A stretch of DNA of 64,000 nt from Corynebacterium meridianum (GCF_016342265.1 NZ_JAEIOS010000011.1:434001-498000), one strand, 5' to 3'. Shown: positions 31,014-40,307, numbered from the stretch's first letter. Made by a program: numbers and translations. The notes: generated by a model from the letters alone, not told the origin.

Positions 31014-33551
31014 TCACCGACGGATGCTCTTGCTATGCTGCTGTAAGACGAGGTCCGCGGTCAGACTGTGTTGAGCAAGTGCTGAAGCCACGACCTCCGG
31101 GTCAGACCATGTTCCAGCGGAGACTAGATACTTGACAAAGGCTTCTACATCTTGCCGGAAACTGCGCAGGCTGGTCTCCGTGATGACTCGCGTTCCGAAC
31201 GGTACGTGAGCTTGAGCATCAAGTTCTTCCGATGGGTGGACAAGTACGGATATCGGCGTTGAGACCTCAGAGTATCTCTCGCTGAACCAGGTCATCGAGT
31301 GAGTGAGCTGCTCCGCCTCGCTCTTGATGATTACAGGGTTGTCGCGCGAAATGCCCGTCTTCAACTCAATAACTGCGTACTGCTTATCAGAGAGCGCCCA
31401 TAGGTTGTCAGGGCCACCATCTCGATCTTCCTTCTCGGGTCGACTCGATCCGAAGCCGAGATGAAGTCCCAGCAATCGGAACTGCTCTTCGGAGGTATCC
31501 GCGGCTTGTTCGGCGCCCCAGACTATTTTCTCAAATAGTGAGGCCACATTTAGTTCCAACTCGTGTGCATCGGTGTAGTGCTCACCGAGGTATTTCGCTG
31601 CTGCTCGGCTCTGGCCTTTGGGTCCGACAACCTTCTTACCGCGCTTACCGCGCGGTGAGATTGCTGGCTTGAGCACCACGGGGTTCTTCATGCGCGCACC
31701 AGCCAGCGTCTTCTGGGATGCGACAGGATCAACGTGGTGCTGGTAAGCGGCCAGTTCCTCCAGATACCAGGCCTTCTCTAGGGGATCGGTCACCGTGTCG
31801 ATGGCCGATCGTAGAACCGATACCGCGCCGTCCATGTCGCCCGCCACAGCGAGGTTGAAGGCTTTCCGTCGTCCGGCGGCGATCTTCGTGACGTTTCCTG
31901 TGGCGTCATAGGTAACGTCGGCGGTGGCCTCCAGACTCCTGCTGACCCACTCTATCTTGCGCTGCAGGAAGGTATCGAGGAGGTTGGTGATCGCCCCGAT
32001 GCCCTCACCCTGGATCTGATCTGCGAGTTGTAGACTGAGCTCGATCTGAGCTCGTGTCGCTGGCGAGTAGAAGCCTCGAAGCTCCTGGTCACGAAGTGTC
32101 AGCGCCGCGTCGCTGGTGAGTATAAGTACGGCACAGTAGTCATCTACATCTCGGATGCCGCGGCCCATACCTTGTTCAATCTTCTGGACCTCACGTGCCT
32201 TAAAGGCCCTCGACCCGCTCAGCGCCGCAGAAGCTCGCTGTTCGTGCGGGGTGAGGGGAGTTGGGATGCCATCGAGGATAAGCAGCCGGCACGCGTCTCC
32301 GGGTAGGTCTACTCCGTCGTACTTGTTAACCAGCACCACGATGCCCACGTGCTCACCGTTCTTCATACGCTCGATGACGGGGCGCATATCGCTCACGTGC
32401 AATGTCTCGTCGGCCACGTGATCCCATCGCTTCGCCGCGTGATCGCTGGGAACAAGGACCACCACATTGACTGGCTCAGCATTGGCCTGTTCACCACGAT
32501 TGCCGTCGGCGATGTCACGGGCCAGCTCGTGGATAGCAGAGTCCACGAGCTGAGGATTGATAGATAGTGGGGCAAGGATGATTCGATCCCCCAGATCGGA
32601 TGCCTGCTTTGGGGTGATTGGCTTCTGCACTGCCTCGACGTCAGCGTCGAGTTCAGTGACGAGGATGCCTTCTTCTTCGAGTGTCGCGCTCAGATACACC
32701 CGACGCTTCGCCTGTCGGAATGCCGGAATCCATGAGACATCTGGACATGGAGTCTTGATTTCTACGTCCCGCGACGTGAACGTGACCGTCGCCAGCTTTA
32801 ACGAGTCCGCAACAAATGTCCACGAGTAGAAGAGGGTGCGGATTTCAGGATCTTTCGCGTAGGGCTGGATCACTTTGAGAACGTCCGAGGCTCGGTCCGC
32901 AACGGCCTTCGGCGGGACGCGGATCGGCGCACCAAAGCCACCTTCGCGGATTTCTGCGAACGCCTTGGGACTCTGTTTTATTAGGTCAGTGGCGAACAGG
33001 GCGAGGAGATCATCGAACGCGCGGCGGCGTGAAGACGGGATCGACGCTGAGAACAGCCCTCCCGTGGAGTTGAGGACGGAGTGTGCATCGTCGATGACGA
33101 CGACACCAAGCGGGATGGTCTTCTTTTCGCCGCGCACACCGAAGACGCTGTGTCCGTTGATGAGCTTGTGGAATGTCGTGACGAGGATTGCCCGCGACGA
33201 GCGGAACGACTCGTCTGTCTCGTCGATGGTGACTGGGATCATAGCGTCCTTTGCTTCAGCCACGACTTGCTGAATCAGAAACCTATCAGGCACGAGGAAC
33301 ACGGCTGGCCCGATCCCCTCATGCAGGCTGGATTGGGCGATCAGCAGACCAGTCAGGGTCTTTCCGCCACCAGTGTTCTGCTTGAGAACGAGATCGGGCT
33401 CGGAACGACGGTCGTACCAGGCTTCCAGCACTTCGTTCTGCTCCGTACGAAGCCGTAGCCATTTCCGTCCTTGTAGGGAGGCATAGATCTCGCGGGGGCG
33501 AATGAGCTGTGCGCCCTTGTTCGGGTTGATCTCATCCCAACGGATCGGCAT
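31014..33551 (-). CDS. SF2 helicase with C-terminal PD-(D/E)xK nuclease-like domain
   Basis: An 845-residue protein from ATG 33551, preceded by a strong GGAGGG. Helicase motifs: Q-like RTEQNEVLEAW, Walker A QNTGGGKT (residues 58-65), DDAH box (154-157), a motif III-like YLSATLEE and motif VI EQGMGRGIRD near 475. Helicase domains end near residue 560, a helical linker follows, and residues ~690-790 read GPDNLWALSDKQYAVIELKTG, an Asp...Glu-x-Lys nuclease core. This layout recalls restriction or defence helicase-nucleases that unwind and cut foreign DNA. No methyltransferase or specificity subunit lies nearby, so a classical type I/III system is unlikely. Function is inferred. It is the longest intact gene of the element. 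Confidence 0.75.
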   Translation of the reverse strand: MPIRWDEINPNKGAQLIRPREIYASLQGRKWLRLRTEQNEVLEAWYDRRSEPDLVLKQNTGGGKTLTGLLIAQSSLHEGIGPAVFLVPDRFLIQQVVAEAKDAMIPVTIDETDESFRSSRAILVTTFHKLINGHSVFGVRGEKKTIPLGVVVIDDAHSVLNSTGGLFSASIPSSRRRAFDDLLALFATDLIKQSPKAFAEIREGGFGAPIRVPPKAVADRASDVLKVIQPYAKDPEIRTLFYSWTFVADSLKLATVTFTSRDVEIKTPCPDVSWIPAFRQAKRRVYLSATLEEEGILVTELDADVEAVQKPITPKQASDLGDRIILAPLSINPQLVDSAIHELARDIADGNRGEQANAEPVNVVVLVPSDHAAKRWDHVADETLHVSDMRPVIERMKNGEHVGIVVLVNKYDGVDLPGDACRLLILDGIPTPLTPHEQRASAALSGSRAFKAREVQKIEQGMGRGIRDVDDYCAVLILTSDAALTLRDQELRGFYSPATRAQIELSLQLADQIQGEGIGAITNLLDTFLQRKIEWVSRSLEATADVTYDATGNVTKIAAGRRKAFNLAVAGDMDGAVSVLRSAIDTVTDPLEKAWYLEELAAYQHHVDPVASQKTLAGARMKNPVVLKPAISPRGKRGKKVVGPKGQSRAAAKYLGEHYTDAHELELNVASLFEKIVWGAEQAADTSEEQFRLLGLHLGFGSSRPEKEDRDGGPDNLWALSDKQYAVIELKTGISRDNPVIIKSEAEQLTHSMTWFSERYSEVSTPISVLVHPSEELDAQAHVPFGTRVITETSLRSFRQDVEAFVKYLVSAGTWSDPEVVASALAQHSLTADLVLQQHSKSIRR

Positions 33552-33829
33552 AAATTTCCCTCCACAGTATGTGCACACGAGACATGGGAGCCAATATCGA
33601 CATACAGTCATACGACGCTTACAAGCGGGACCATACAGCCAGGTCGAGTGATCCTTGCTATCCGTGAGCACGAAGCGAACTCCGCGACGCACGGTCACTA
33701 TCATCCCCAACAGCCGTCGCCTCCAAGTATCCCATAGATCTGAGATCACCGGTGACCACACGGAGGTGATGCGCATGTAGGTGTCACATGATCTGTATTG
33801 CTTGAGGCCACAAGGACGGATCTGCACCA

Positions 33830-34290
33830 TGCCCGCCGCTCCGTATCCCAGGGAGCTCCATGACGACGTTGTCCGTGAAACCGGCGTCTGGTCCGCCGAA
33901 GCTGTCTCTGTAGCCGGATTGGCAGAATGTCGGGTCTCGCATCATCCTCTGGACGGTGCGAGACAAAGTACACGCCAGCCCTTTGGCACTGTCGGATCCA
34001 TTCGATGCGCTGCGAAGCGATTCGGTTGGTGCGGTCCGGCTTCCAGAGGGCCACGGCAGGTACCCTTGCCTGCCTGGATGTCTTGGTTGAGTTGCCGCCA
34101 CCCCTTGCGGTTACGCAGCGCCGAGGCGCTGGCTGAATCGTTGTCGATGTACTCCCCCAGCACCGTCTATCCGCCCTCAGAGTTCAGCTTGCGTAGCAGA
34201 TCGAATCGCTGTCGTTCGATAGCATCGGCCCCGTCGCGGTAGTACTTCGACAAGCGCAGGTAGAGGTAGATGTCGCGAGTCCCCCCATAG
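33830..34290 (-). pseudogene. Serine recombinase remnant
   Basis: The minus strand encodes IYLYLRLSKYY then DGADAIERQRFDLLRKLNSE, which is the resolvase N-terminus with the catalytic Ser in LRLSK, followed after a frame break by GEYIDNDSASASALRN with GWRQLNQDIQAGK and, after another, ALWKPDRTNRIASQRIEWI, corresponding to the conserved DRxxR region. Later pieces (MMRDPTFCQSGY) resemble the C-terminal recombinase domain. Several frameshifts and missing sequence make it non-functional. Its position just inside the right end fits an integrase for this element. Confidence 0.75.
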
Positions 34291-34395
34291 GCTCATCTGG
34301 GCCTGTACGGGCAAACGCCGGATACACGACGGTTCGGCCCGCACGTCCTCGACGCGGGTTCGCGGGTCGATCGGTGATGGTCGCGGTGCCTCCTG

Positions 34396-34413
34396 TGATC
34401 AGGAGGTGTGCTT
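34396..34413. repeat. Right-end inverted repeat of the comM element
   Basis: TGATCAG directly followed by GAGGTGTGCTT, the inverse of the left-end AAGCACACCTC. It lies 12 bp from where comM homology resumes at 34426. Confidence 0.6.
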
Positions 34414-34425
34414 AGTTTCACCCAA

Positions 34426-34759
34426 CTCGTCAAGGAAGAGGACACCGTGATGCGCGAGACTCACCGCCCCCGGCAGCGGGCTCCCACCACCGCCAAGCAG
34501 CGCCGCGCGCGTGACACTGTGGTGGGGAGCGATGAACGGAGCCCTGGACACGACACCGGTGAACGTCCGCCCGGCCACGGAGTGCACGGCGGTCGCCGCC
34601 AGGCACTCCCGCTCCGTCAACGGCGGGAGAATCCCCGGGAGGCGTGCCGCGATCATGGACTTCCCAGACCCGGGCGGACCGATCATCAACATGTGATGGC
34701 CACCGGCCGCGGCGATCTCCGCCGCCAGCCGGGCCTCCGGCTGGCCCACGACATCCACG
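34426..34759 (-). pseudogene. comM fragment (N-terminal part of the second copy)
   Basis: Encodes DVVGQPEARLAAEIAAAGG through Walker A GPPGSGKSM to GVLFLDE, equivalent to residues ~198-300 of intact ComM, about 95% identical in DNA to 23806-24115. It ends at the element boundary on one side and at a precise junction with acyltransferase sequence on the other (34759/34760). Confidence 0.88.
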
Positions 34760-35205
34760 AGGATGACGAGCAAGCCGCCAACGGGCCGGTGCCGCTCAAG
34801 CGAACAGACCTGCTCGACGAGCATCTTGAGTAGCCACTCTCTGTCAAAGACAACGGCGACACTGAGAGGCGATGAGTTACCCCGACTGGATCCTGCCACG
34901 ACATCGGGGATCGTTCCAGGCGCCATCAGACTATCGGCGAGGGGCGAGTTGACTATGGACGTCAGTCCTACATGGCAAACCGCACGTCAGGTAGGCGGGC
35001 CATAATCTCGTCGAGGACACCCCCCATGACCATGATCACCGAGGATCTGGCCCATGGCTGGCGCGGATGCCCTGAAGACCTCGCCGTGGTCGAAGTGGTA
35101 GCGCACCATCCCGTAGTACTCGGTACCCTGCCCACCGAAGACGAAGACCACAGGGGTCGTACCCCACGGTGATGGGCGGTCTGATGGGATACGTCGGTTG
35201 CTGGT
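34760..35205 (-). pseudogene. Polyketide-synthase-type acyltransferase fragment
   Basis: The minus strand reads PVVFVFGGQGTEYYGMVRYH and HGEVFRASAPAMGQIL, the hallmark start of an AT domain, then after a one-base shift in a C6 run (35020-35025) VLDEIMARLPDVRFAM, and after another SPLADSLMAPGTIPDVVAGSSRG, where the Ser of the GxSxG nucleophile elbow lies, then DREWLLKMLVEQVCSLERH. The domain is cut off after GGLLVIL and continues in frame into the comM fragment. About 150 of the ~300 AT residues remain, so it is inactive. Confidence 0.75.
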
Positions 35206-35210
35206 CCAGA

Positions 35211-35978
35211 TCAGCTCCGTCCGAGTTCCAAACGAGCCCAAGTAAGTGAGGTAGCCCAGATCGAAATGACTGCGACAACCAACGGAAGGAGACACTGTAT
35301 GAAGGTAGGGCGCAACGTGGGCGAAAAACCCGCCAGCAGGCCGGGGACTGACCATGGAAACCACGCACCGACCCCGATAATCATGAGTAGCTGCACCATG
35401 ACGACGATGCCGAGAAGCACCGCGATGGCAGGCAGATAGCTGCGCCGGACAGTCGCGACCCAAGCTAAGGGAAGAGCATTTAGTCCCGAGAGCACAGAAA
35501 CTAAAAAGGGCAGCCAAACACCACCCGGGGAACCGCTCATGGGGCCGAGCGCCACGCCCACGACAAGGGTAACGATCGTGACGAAGACCGAAATGATGAG
35601 GACCCATGCGATGAACGTGAGACACTTGGCCAAGGCAAAGTCGCGGCGGCCTACAGACAAACCGAAGAGATTGACAATCGTGTTCTGCTCAAACTCCCGA
35701 CCAAAGGTCCAAGCGCAGACAAACCCAGCTCCGAGGAATACCCCGACGGAAAGCACCTGTGCACACATGCCGAGATAAGCGTTCCAACCCTCGCCTTGCA
35801 CAAGCAGGGAGGCCTTGGCAGCGAAGGCACCCTGAAGATCGGTACGCAACGCGGTGACACCGCCCGCTGCAAGCGCGACCGGGAAAAACACGAGGATCAG
35901 CGTCGCTATTCTAACGACGTTCGATCGGCGCAGCTTCTCGGCCTCGAACCGCAGGGTCACCAGGAAGAGTGAACTCAT
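35211..35978 (-). CDS. ABC-2 type transporter permease
   Basis: A 255-residue protein with six membrane spans and the N-terminal FLVTLRFEAEKLRRS segment typical of ABC-2 permeases; a FGREFEQNTIVNLFGLSVGR loop follows the second span. It starts 2 bp after the ATPase gene stop, so the two form one transcription unit. Two-gene exporters of this kind handle peptide antibiotics, lantibiotic immunity or other hydrophobic compounds; the substrate cannot be told from sequence. The decayed acyltransferase next in line suggests a former natural-product locus. Confidence 0.85.
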   Translation of the reverse strand: MSSLFLVTLRFEAEKLRRSNVVRIATLILVFFPVALAAGGVTALRTDLQGAFAAKASLLVQGEGWNAYLGMCAQVLSVGVFLGAGFVCAWTFGREFEQNTIVNLFGLSVGRRDFALAKCLTFIAWVLIISVFVTIVTLVVGVALGPMSGSPGGVWLPFLVSVLSGLNALPLAWVATVRRSYLPAIAVLLGIVVMVQLLMIIGVGAWFPWSVPGLLAGFSPTLRPTFIQCLLPLVVAVISIWATSLTWARLELGRS

Positions 35979-35980
35979 GG

Positions 35981-36724
35981 CTACGACTCCTTGCTCTGAC
36001 GCGCTTTGTCGGCGCGTAGAATCGTCTCGAAGAAGACCTTCTCGAGATCGTGGCCGCTCGTGTCAAGGTCACCGACGATCGAACCACGGTGCAGCAGGGT
36101 GACATGATCTGCAAGCCGAGCGAGTTCGTCGAGGTGGTGACTGGAGATCAGTACCGCCCCGCCGAAGTCGGCGACCTCCCGGATGAGATCACGCAGCGCA
36201 CGAATGGCGATGGGGTCAAGGGCATTCGCGGGCTCGTCTAAGATGAGAATCTCGGGGCAAGGTCCAAGCGCCGCAGCAAGGGCGACCTTCTGCCGAGTGC
36301 CGAGAGAAAGCCGGTTCGTCCGGACATCGATCCAGGGTGTGAGCCCTAGGCGCTCGACGGTGTGGTTGAGCACCTCGAGCGTGCAGGTGTCCGACAGACC
36401 ACGCAGAGCGAACATATTGCTCAGATGCTCGCGCACCGTGAACTCGGGGTAGAGCGCGGGACCTTCGATCATATGCCCGATCCGGCTCCAAGCCTCAGCT
36501 GAGAGCCGGTTAAGGGGGGATCCCAGAAGGCGAATCTGTCCCGAGTCGATGCGCAGCATACCAAGTAAATTGCGCATTAAGGTCGTCTTTCCTGCCCCAT
36601 TCATGCCGACGAGCGCGTGGACGCTACCAGGTTTAATGTGGAGTGTAACTGCGTCGAGGATTGTCTGGCCTCGTAGCCGAGTCGTCACCTCCGAGATAGC
36701 GATGCCATTGTTCTCATCATTCAT
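35981..36724 (-). CDS. ABC transporter ATP-binding protein
   Basis: 247 residues from ATG 36724, with GGAGGA upstream. Walker A is GMNGAGKTT, the Q-loop region MIEGPALYPEFTVREHL, the signature LSLGTRQK (slightly divergent), Walker B ILILDEPANALDP and the H-loop SSHHLDE. This pattern matches BcrA/YxlF-type ATPases of bacteriocin-immunity or drug exporters. Partner is the permease directly downstream. Confidence 0.9.
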   Translation of the reverse strand: MNDENNGIAISEVTTRLRGQTILDAVTLHIKPGSVHALVGMNGAGKTTLMRNLLGMLRIDSGQIRLLGSPLNRLSAEAWSRIGHMIEGPALYPEFTVREHLSNMFALRGLSDTCTLEVLNHTVERLGLTPWIDVRTNRLSLGTRQKVALAAALGPCPEILILDEPANALDPIAIRALRDLIREVADFGGAVLISSHHLDELARLADHVTLLHRGSIVGDLDTSGHDLEKVFFETILRADKARQSKES

Positions 36725-36775
36725 CAGCGAACTCCTCCGATCCGGAACCGGGGCCACGGGAAACCCTGAGAACAG

Positions 36776-37830
36776 CGACGACCGCAGCCAACCCTACTCT
36801 ACTAACACACATTCCCCCAGAAAACTGCTTGATCCCCGCGACAAATCCGTCCTGAAAAGACCAGGAACGATTGGCCCGACCTCGCGGGCCACGACGCCAC
36901 CACATGAGGGCGAATCTGAGGCTCCTTCGATGAGTTCGCTGGGTAGGCCGCCGTCGAGGCGTAGATGACCACGATAAGCCGAAGTGAGGACGGTACCGAA
37001 TACGGCAACTCCAAAGGAACCGCCGAGTTGCCGCATACTCTGCACGGGGGTCGAGCCGACCCCGCAGCGTTCGACATCGAGAGATCTCATGGAGAGGTCC
37101 ATGCAATTCGGCAGAGAACAGTCGATCCCGATGCCTATGATCACATTCCACATTATGAAGTTTGCCGCCGTCAAGGATGTGGTCGTGGTAGCAGCCAAGC
37201 CGCACGCAACGGCCAGGACGATGAAGCTGACCGCAACCACAGGCCGATAGTCCCTGGCCTTGAGAGCCACCTCACCAAGGGGAACGGTGATCACAAGGCC
37301 GTCAATGAGCGGCAAGGAAACCGTCCGAAGCTAGATGATGACCCGGGCACCGAGTACCACACCTCCGACCAGCGGAACCACCGTAGCAGCGGAGATCCAC
37401 CCGTTCTCCCCACTCTAAGGCAGACCGTAAGCAAGCCCAACTAATGAACCTACGGCCAGCAGCACCCCGATGACATCACCGGTGAGATGTGGCTGTCCCG
37501 CCTTAGTGGGCAGAGTCATGGTCAATCAGATGAAGGCGATCAGGCAGAGCGGGATATTGAGGAGGAAGACGGAACACCACCAGAAGTGATCGAGGAGGAA
37601 GCTGACCAGGACCGGTCCTACAGGAATATCAAGGGCGACCGCCGCAATCCACGCCGAGACGGCGCGACTGTGCTCCTGGCCAGCGAAGAGCCGGGTGCGC
37701 ATCGACATTGACAGTGACATGAAGAAAACCGCTGCATCAACAAGGATCGAGCGCCCTAGAATAAGGGCGCCCGCCCCCAAAGCGCACAGAGCGGAAGCCA
37801 CGCTGGCCGGGACGTATCCGTTCATGGCTG
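36776..37830 (-). pseudogene. Decayed MFS (DHA2/EmrB-QacA-type) exporter
   Basis: Two pieces survive. 37526-37825 encodes AALGAGALILGRSILVD-like and FLLDHFWWCSVFLLNIPLC motifs from the N-terminal half. 36794-37315 encodes the C-terminal half with GIDCSLPNCMDLSMRSLD and GVGSTPVQSMRQLGGSFGVA, the classic DHA2 late motif. The ~200 bases between are out of frame, and the N-terminal spans are missing (a full gene needs ~1.4 kb). Same strand and next to the ABC exporter. Confidence 0.7.
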
Positions 37831-37957
37831 AAAGTGGTCCGGCTCGGATCGGGTGTTCGTCGGACAGGAGCAGTACTCGGATGACAACTTCGTCTACGAC
37901 CCTTGGGTGCTCTACACCCGCGACATCACCACCGCCCCAAATCTCTGCGCCCCGGAA
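37831..37957. other. Right border of the accessory island
   Basis: Sequence between the MFS remnant and the DUF2469 stop. The plus strand reads VFVGQEQYSDDNFVYDPWVL, which looks like a coding remnant of unknown origin. Backbone gene order resumes at 37958. Confidence 0.4.
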
Positions 37958-38263
37958 TCACTCCGGGATGATCATCTCCGGTTTGTCGAGTTCCTCGATG
38001 TTGACGTCCTTGAAGGTGATCACGCGGACGAAGCGCACGAAACGCGCGGAGCGGTACATATCCCAGACCCACGCGTCGGACATGCGTACCTCGTAGTACA
38101 CCTCGCCGTTGGCGTTGCGCGGGATGAGTTCCACGGCGTTGGCGAGGTAGAAGCGGCGCTCGGTCTCGACGACGTAGGAGAACTGGCTGACGACGTCCCG
38201 GTACTCGCGGTACAGCGACAGTTCAACCTCTGCCTCGTAGTTCTCCAGTTCCTCGGCGCTCAT
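37958..38263 (-). CDS. DUF2469 family protein
   Basis: A 101-residue acidic protein ([20 protein letters not shown]) with aromatic-rich [12 protein letters not shown] and [14 protein letters not shown] segments, conserved beside rnhB across Actinobacteria. Function unknown. Its ATG overlaps the rnhB stop (ATGA), so expression is coupled. In relatives the next gene is normally yraN, which here lies 12.9 kb away beyond the island. Confidence 0.88.
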   Translation of the reverse strand: MSAEELENYEAEVELSLYREYRDVVSQFSYVVETERRFYLANAVELIPRNANGEVYYEVRMSDAWVWDMYRSARFVRFVRVITFKDVNIEELDKPEMIIPE

Positions 38264-38973
38264 TCGTGCCAGACCTCCTCGGGGCCGCGTGTGACAGCTG
38301 ACGCTGACCCGGCGCACCACTGTCGGTGTGCCGTGGCCACATTGGCGTAAGTGTAGCGGTGCACGGAGCTTGCGCCGTGGCGGCGCACCGCGTCCATGTG
38401 CGCGGAAGTTCCGTATCCCTTGTGTGCGGCGAAGCCGTAGCCGGGGTGTGTGCGGTCGAGTTCGACCATGATCTCGTCGCGGGTCTGTTTCGCCAGGACG
38501 CTGGCTGCGGCGATGCACCGGGCTGCGGCGTCGCCACCGATGATCGGCAGGCTGGGTGCCCCGAAGCCGGGGACCCGCATGGCGTCGGTCAGGACGTATC
38601 CGGGCGGGGTGGCGAGCTGGGCGACCGCGCGGCGCATTCCGGAGATGTTGGCGTGCTGGATGCCCCAGCGGTCGATGTCGGCGGCGTCGATGAGCACGAC
38701 CGACCACGCCAGTGCGGTGTCCTTGATCAGCGGTGCGAGGCGGGCGCGGAGCGCGGGGCTGAGCTTCTTCGAGTCGGTGAGGCGTTCCAGTTCGGGGATG
38801 GGCCGGTCCGGGAGCACACACGCCGCTATGGAGATCGGTCCGGCGCAGGCACCCCGTCCGGCCTCATCGACACCGGCGACGGGTCCGAGACCGTGTTTGT
38901 CGAGTGCGTGCTCGAGGGTCCGGGCGTAGGGCATCCGCCGGATCCGGATCCGGCGCACGGTGTTCGCCGCCAC
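38260..38973 (-). CDS. rnhB: Ribonuclease HII
   Basis: RNase HII cuts RNA-DNA hybrids and single ribonucleotides in DNA. The 237-residue protein has the catalytic motif [13 protein letters not shown], the second Asp region DSKKLSP and [18 protein letters not shown], with [14 protein letters not shown] near the end. It starts with GTG 38973, 5 bp beyond the lepB stop. Confidence 0.95.
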   Translation of the reverse strand: MAANTVRRIRIRRMPYARTLEHALDKHGLGPVAGVDEAGRGACAGPISIAACVLPDRPIPELERLTDSKKLSPALRARLAPLIKDTALAWSVVLIDAADIDRWGIQHANISGMRRAVAQLATPPGYVLTDAMRVPGFGAPSLPIIGGDAAARCIAAASVLAKQTRDEIMVELDRTHPGYGFAAHKGYGTSAHMDAVRRHGASSVHRYTYANVATAHRQWCAGSASAVTRGPEEVWHE

Positions 38974-38978
38974 GACGA

Positions 38979-39803
38979 TCAGTTCTGGATGTCGGGATCG
39001 TCGACGAGGCCGATGCGGCTGATCGGCAGGATGATGGCCTGCACCTTGCCGCGGATGTTCTCCTCGGGGATGGTGCCCTGGAACTGGTCACCCAGGTGGT
39101 AGCGGGAGTCCGCGGAGTTGGTGCGGTTGTCACCCATCACGAAGATGTTGCCCGCGGGGACGGTGATCGGGCCGAAGAACGCGCCGCCGCACTCGACGGA
39201 GCCGGTTCGTTCGTCGATGGGGTAGGTCGGGGGCTGCTGGATGAAGGAGTCGTCGACCTTCTTGCCGTCGACCATGACTCCGGGGTCGCCCGCCTGGCAT
39301 TCGATGGTCTGTCCACCGGTGGCGATGATCCGCTTGACCAGCGTGTTCTCGTCGGGGGCGACGAGTCCGACGTAGGAGCCGAGGTTCTGCAGGCCACGGA
39401 TGGCGGCGTTCCCGGAGCGGTGCGTGGTGAACTGCGCGTTCCAGGATTCCGTCCCCTTGAACACGACGACGTCGCCGGGTTTGGGGTCGCTGAAGCGGTA
39501 GGTCAGTTTGTCCACGGCGATCCGGTCGCCGGTGCACCCCTCACAGCCGTGCAGGGTGGGTTCCATGGACTGTGAGGGGATCAGGTAGATCCGGCCGACG
39601 AACAGCTGCATGATCGCCACCACGACGAGAGTGAGGACGACGACCACGGGGATCTCGACGTACCACGGATAGGCGCTCTTCTTCTGTCCGCGGGGCTCGT
39701 CTGCGGGATCCGCGGCGGCCTCCGTGTGGTCGCGTGCTTCCGTCTCCTCGATCTCGTGCGGGGTCCGGTCGGAGGCGGGGGTGGGGTTCGTCGGTTCGTT
39801 CAC
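38979..39803 (-). CDS. lepB: Signal peptidase I
   Basis: LepB removes signal peptides from exported proteins. From GTG 39803 it has 274 residues: a cytoplasmic acidic N-terminus, one membrane span ([19 protein letters not shown]), the nucleophile Ser in PSQSMEPTL and the general-base Lys in VKRIIATGG, plus the late [12 protein letters not shown] box. An in-frame start upstream (39839) would only lengthen the N-terminus. Confidence 0.95.
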   Translation of the reverse strand: MNEPTNPTPASDRTPHEIEETEARDHTEAAADPADEPRGQKKSAYPWYVEIPVVVVLTLVVVAIMQLFVGRIYLIPSQSMEPTLHGCEGCTGDRIAVDKLTYRFSDPKPGDVVVFKGTESWNAQFTTHRSGNAAIRGLQNLGSYVGLVAPDENTLVKRIIATGGQTIECQAGDPGVMVDGKKVDDSFIQQPPTYPIDERTGSVECGGAFFGPITVPAGNIFVMGDNRTNSADSRYHLGDQFQGTIPEENIRGKVQAIILPISRIGLVDDPDIQN

Positions 39804-39881
39804 GTCGGACCACGTTACCAGCACCACCGCCGCATTCATCGGAGCAGCGTATCCGGGGAATCGTGGGCCGGGAAAAGAAAA

Positions 39882-39921
39882 ACCACCCCGGGCATCCCGC
39901 CGGGGCGGGAGGTGGGGTGGT
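39882..39921 (-). terminator. rplS terminator
   Basis: On the minus strand ACCACCCC ... GGGGTGGT with an inner CCCGCC/GGCGGG stem, followed by TTTTTC. It lies 44 bp after the rplS stop and upstream of lepB. Confidence 0.85.
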
Positions 39922-39965
39922 CTGGTGCTGCATCCGACGGCGCGTCAGCGCCTGTCGGGTGTGGG

Positions 39966-40307
39966 TCAGCGCTTCTCCTTGATCTTGGCTGCCTTGCCGC
40001 GTAGGTTGCGCAGGTAGTACAGCTTGGCACGACGCACGTCACCGCGGGTCAGTACCTCGATGTGGTCGATGTTCGGGGAGTGGACCGGGAAGGTACGCTC
40101 CACACCGATGCCGAAGGAGACCTTGCGGACGGTGAAGGTCTCGCGGATGCCACCGTTCTGGCGACGGATGACGACACCCTTGAAGACCTGGATACGGGAC
40201 TTTTCGCCCTCGATGACCTTCACGTGCACGTTGACCGTGTCGCCGGCACGGAAGGCCGGGATGTCGTCGCGCAGCTGTGCGGCATCGACCTTGTCGAGAA
40301 TATTCAT
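39966..40307 (-). CDS. rplS: 50S ribosomal protein L19
   Basis: L19 lies at the 30S-50S interface. The 113-residue protein starts [20 protein letters not shown] and has [34 protein letters not shown] and the ending [19 protein letters not shown] 40307 has AAGGA upstream. It is normally just downstream of trmD; here 8 kb separate them. Confidence 0.97.
   Translation of the reverse strand: MNILDKVDAAQLRDDIPAFRAGDTVNVHVKVIEGEKSRIQVFKGVVIRRQNGGIRETFTVRKVSFGIGVERTFPVHSPNIDHIEVLTRGDVRRAKLYYLRNLRGKAAKIKEKR

Larger units (their letters stand above)
25835..34425. mobile_element. ~8.6 kb integrated element inside a comM fragment
   Basis: The two comM fragments would join seamlessly (…CTGACC | TCGTC…) if this segment were removed, so it is an insertion at the LFLDE/VSE codons. 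Its ends carry inverted copies of AAGCACACCTC (25850-25860 and, inverted, 34403-34413), each next to a TGATCAG. A decayed serine recombinase lies just inside the right end. Cargo: a PD-(D/E)xK-like protein, a helicase-nuclease and several gene remnants. comM is a known insertion site of other elements, such as AbaR islands in Acinetobacter. The recombination mechanism here is inferred. Confidence 0.75.
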
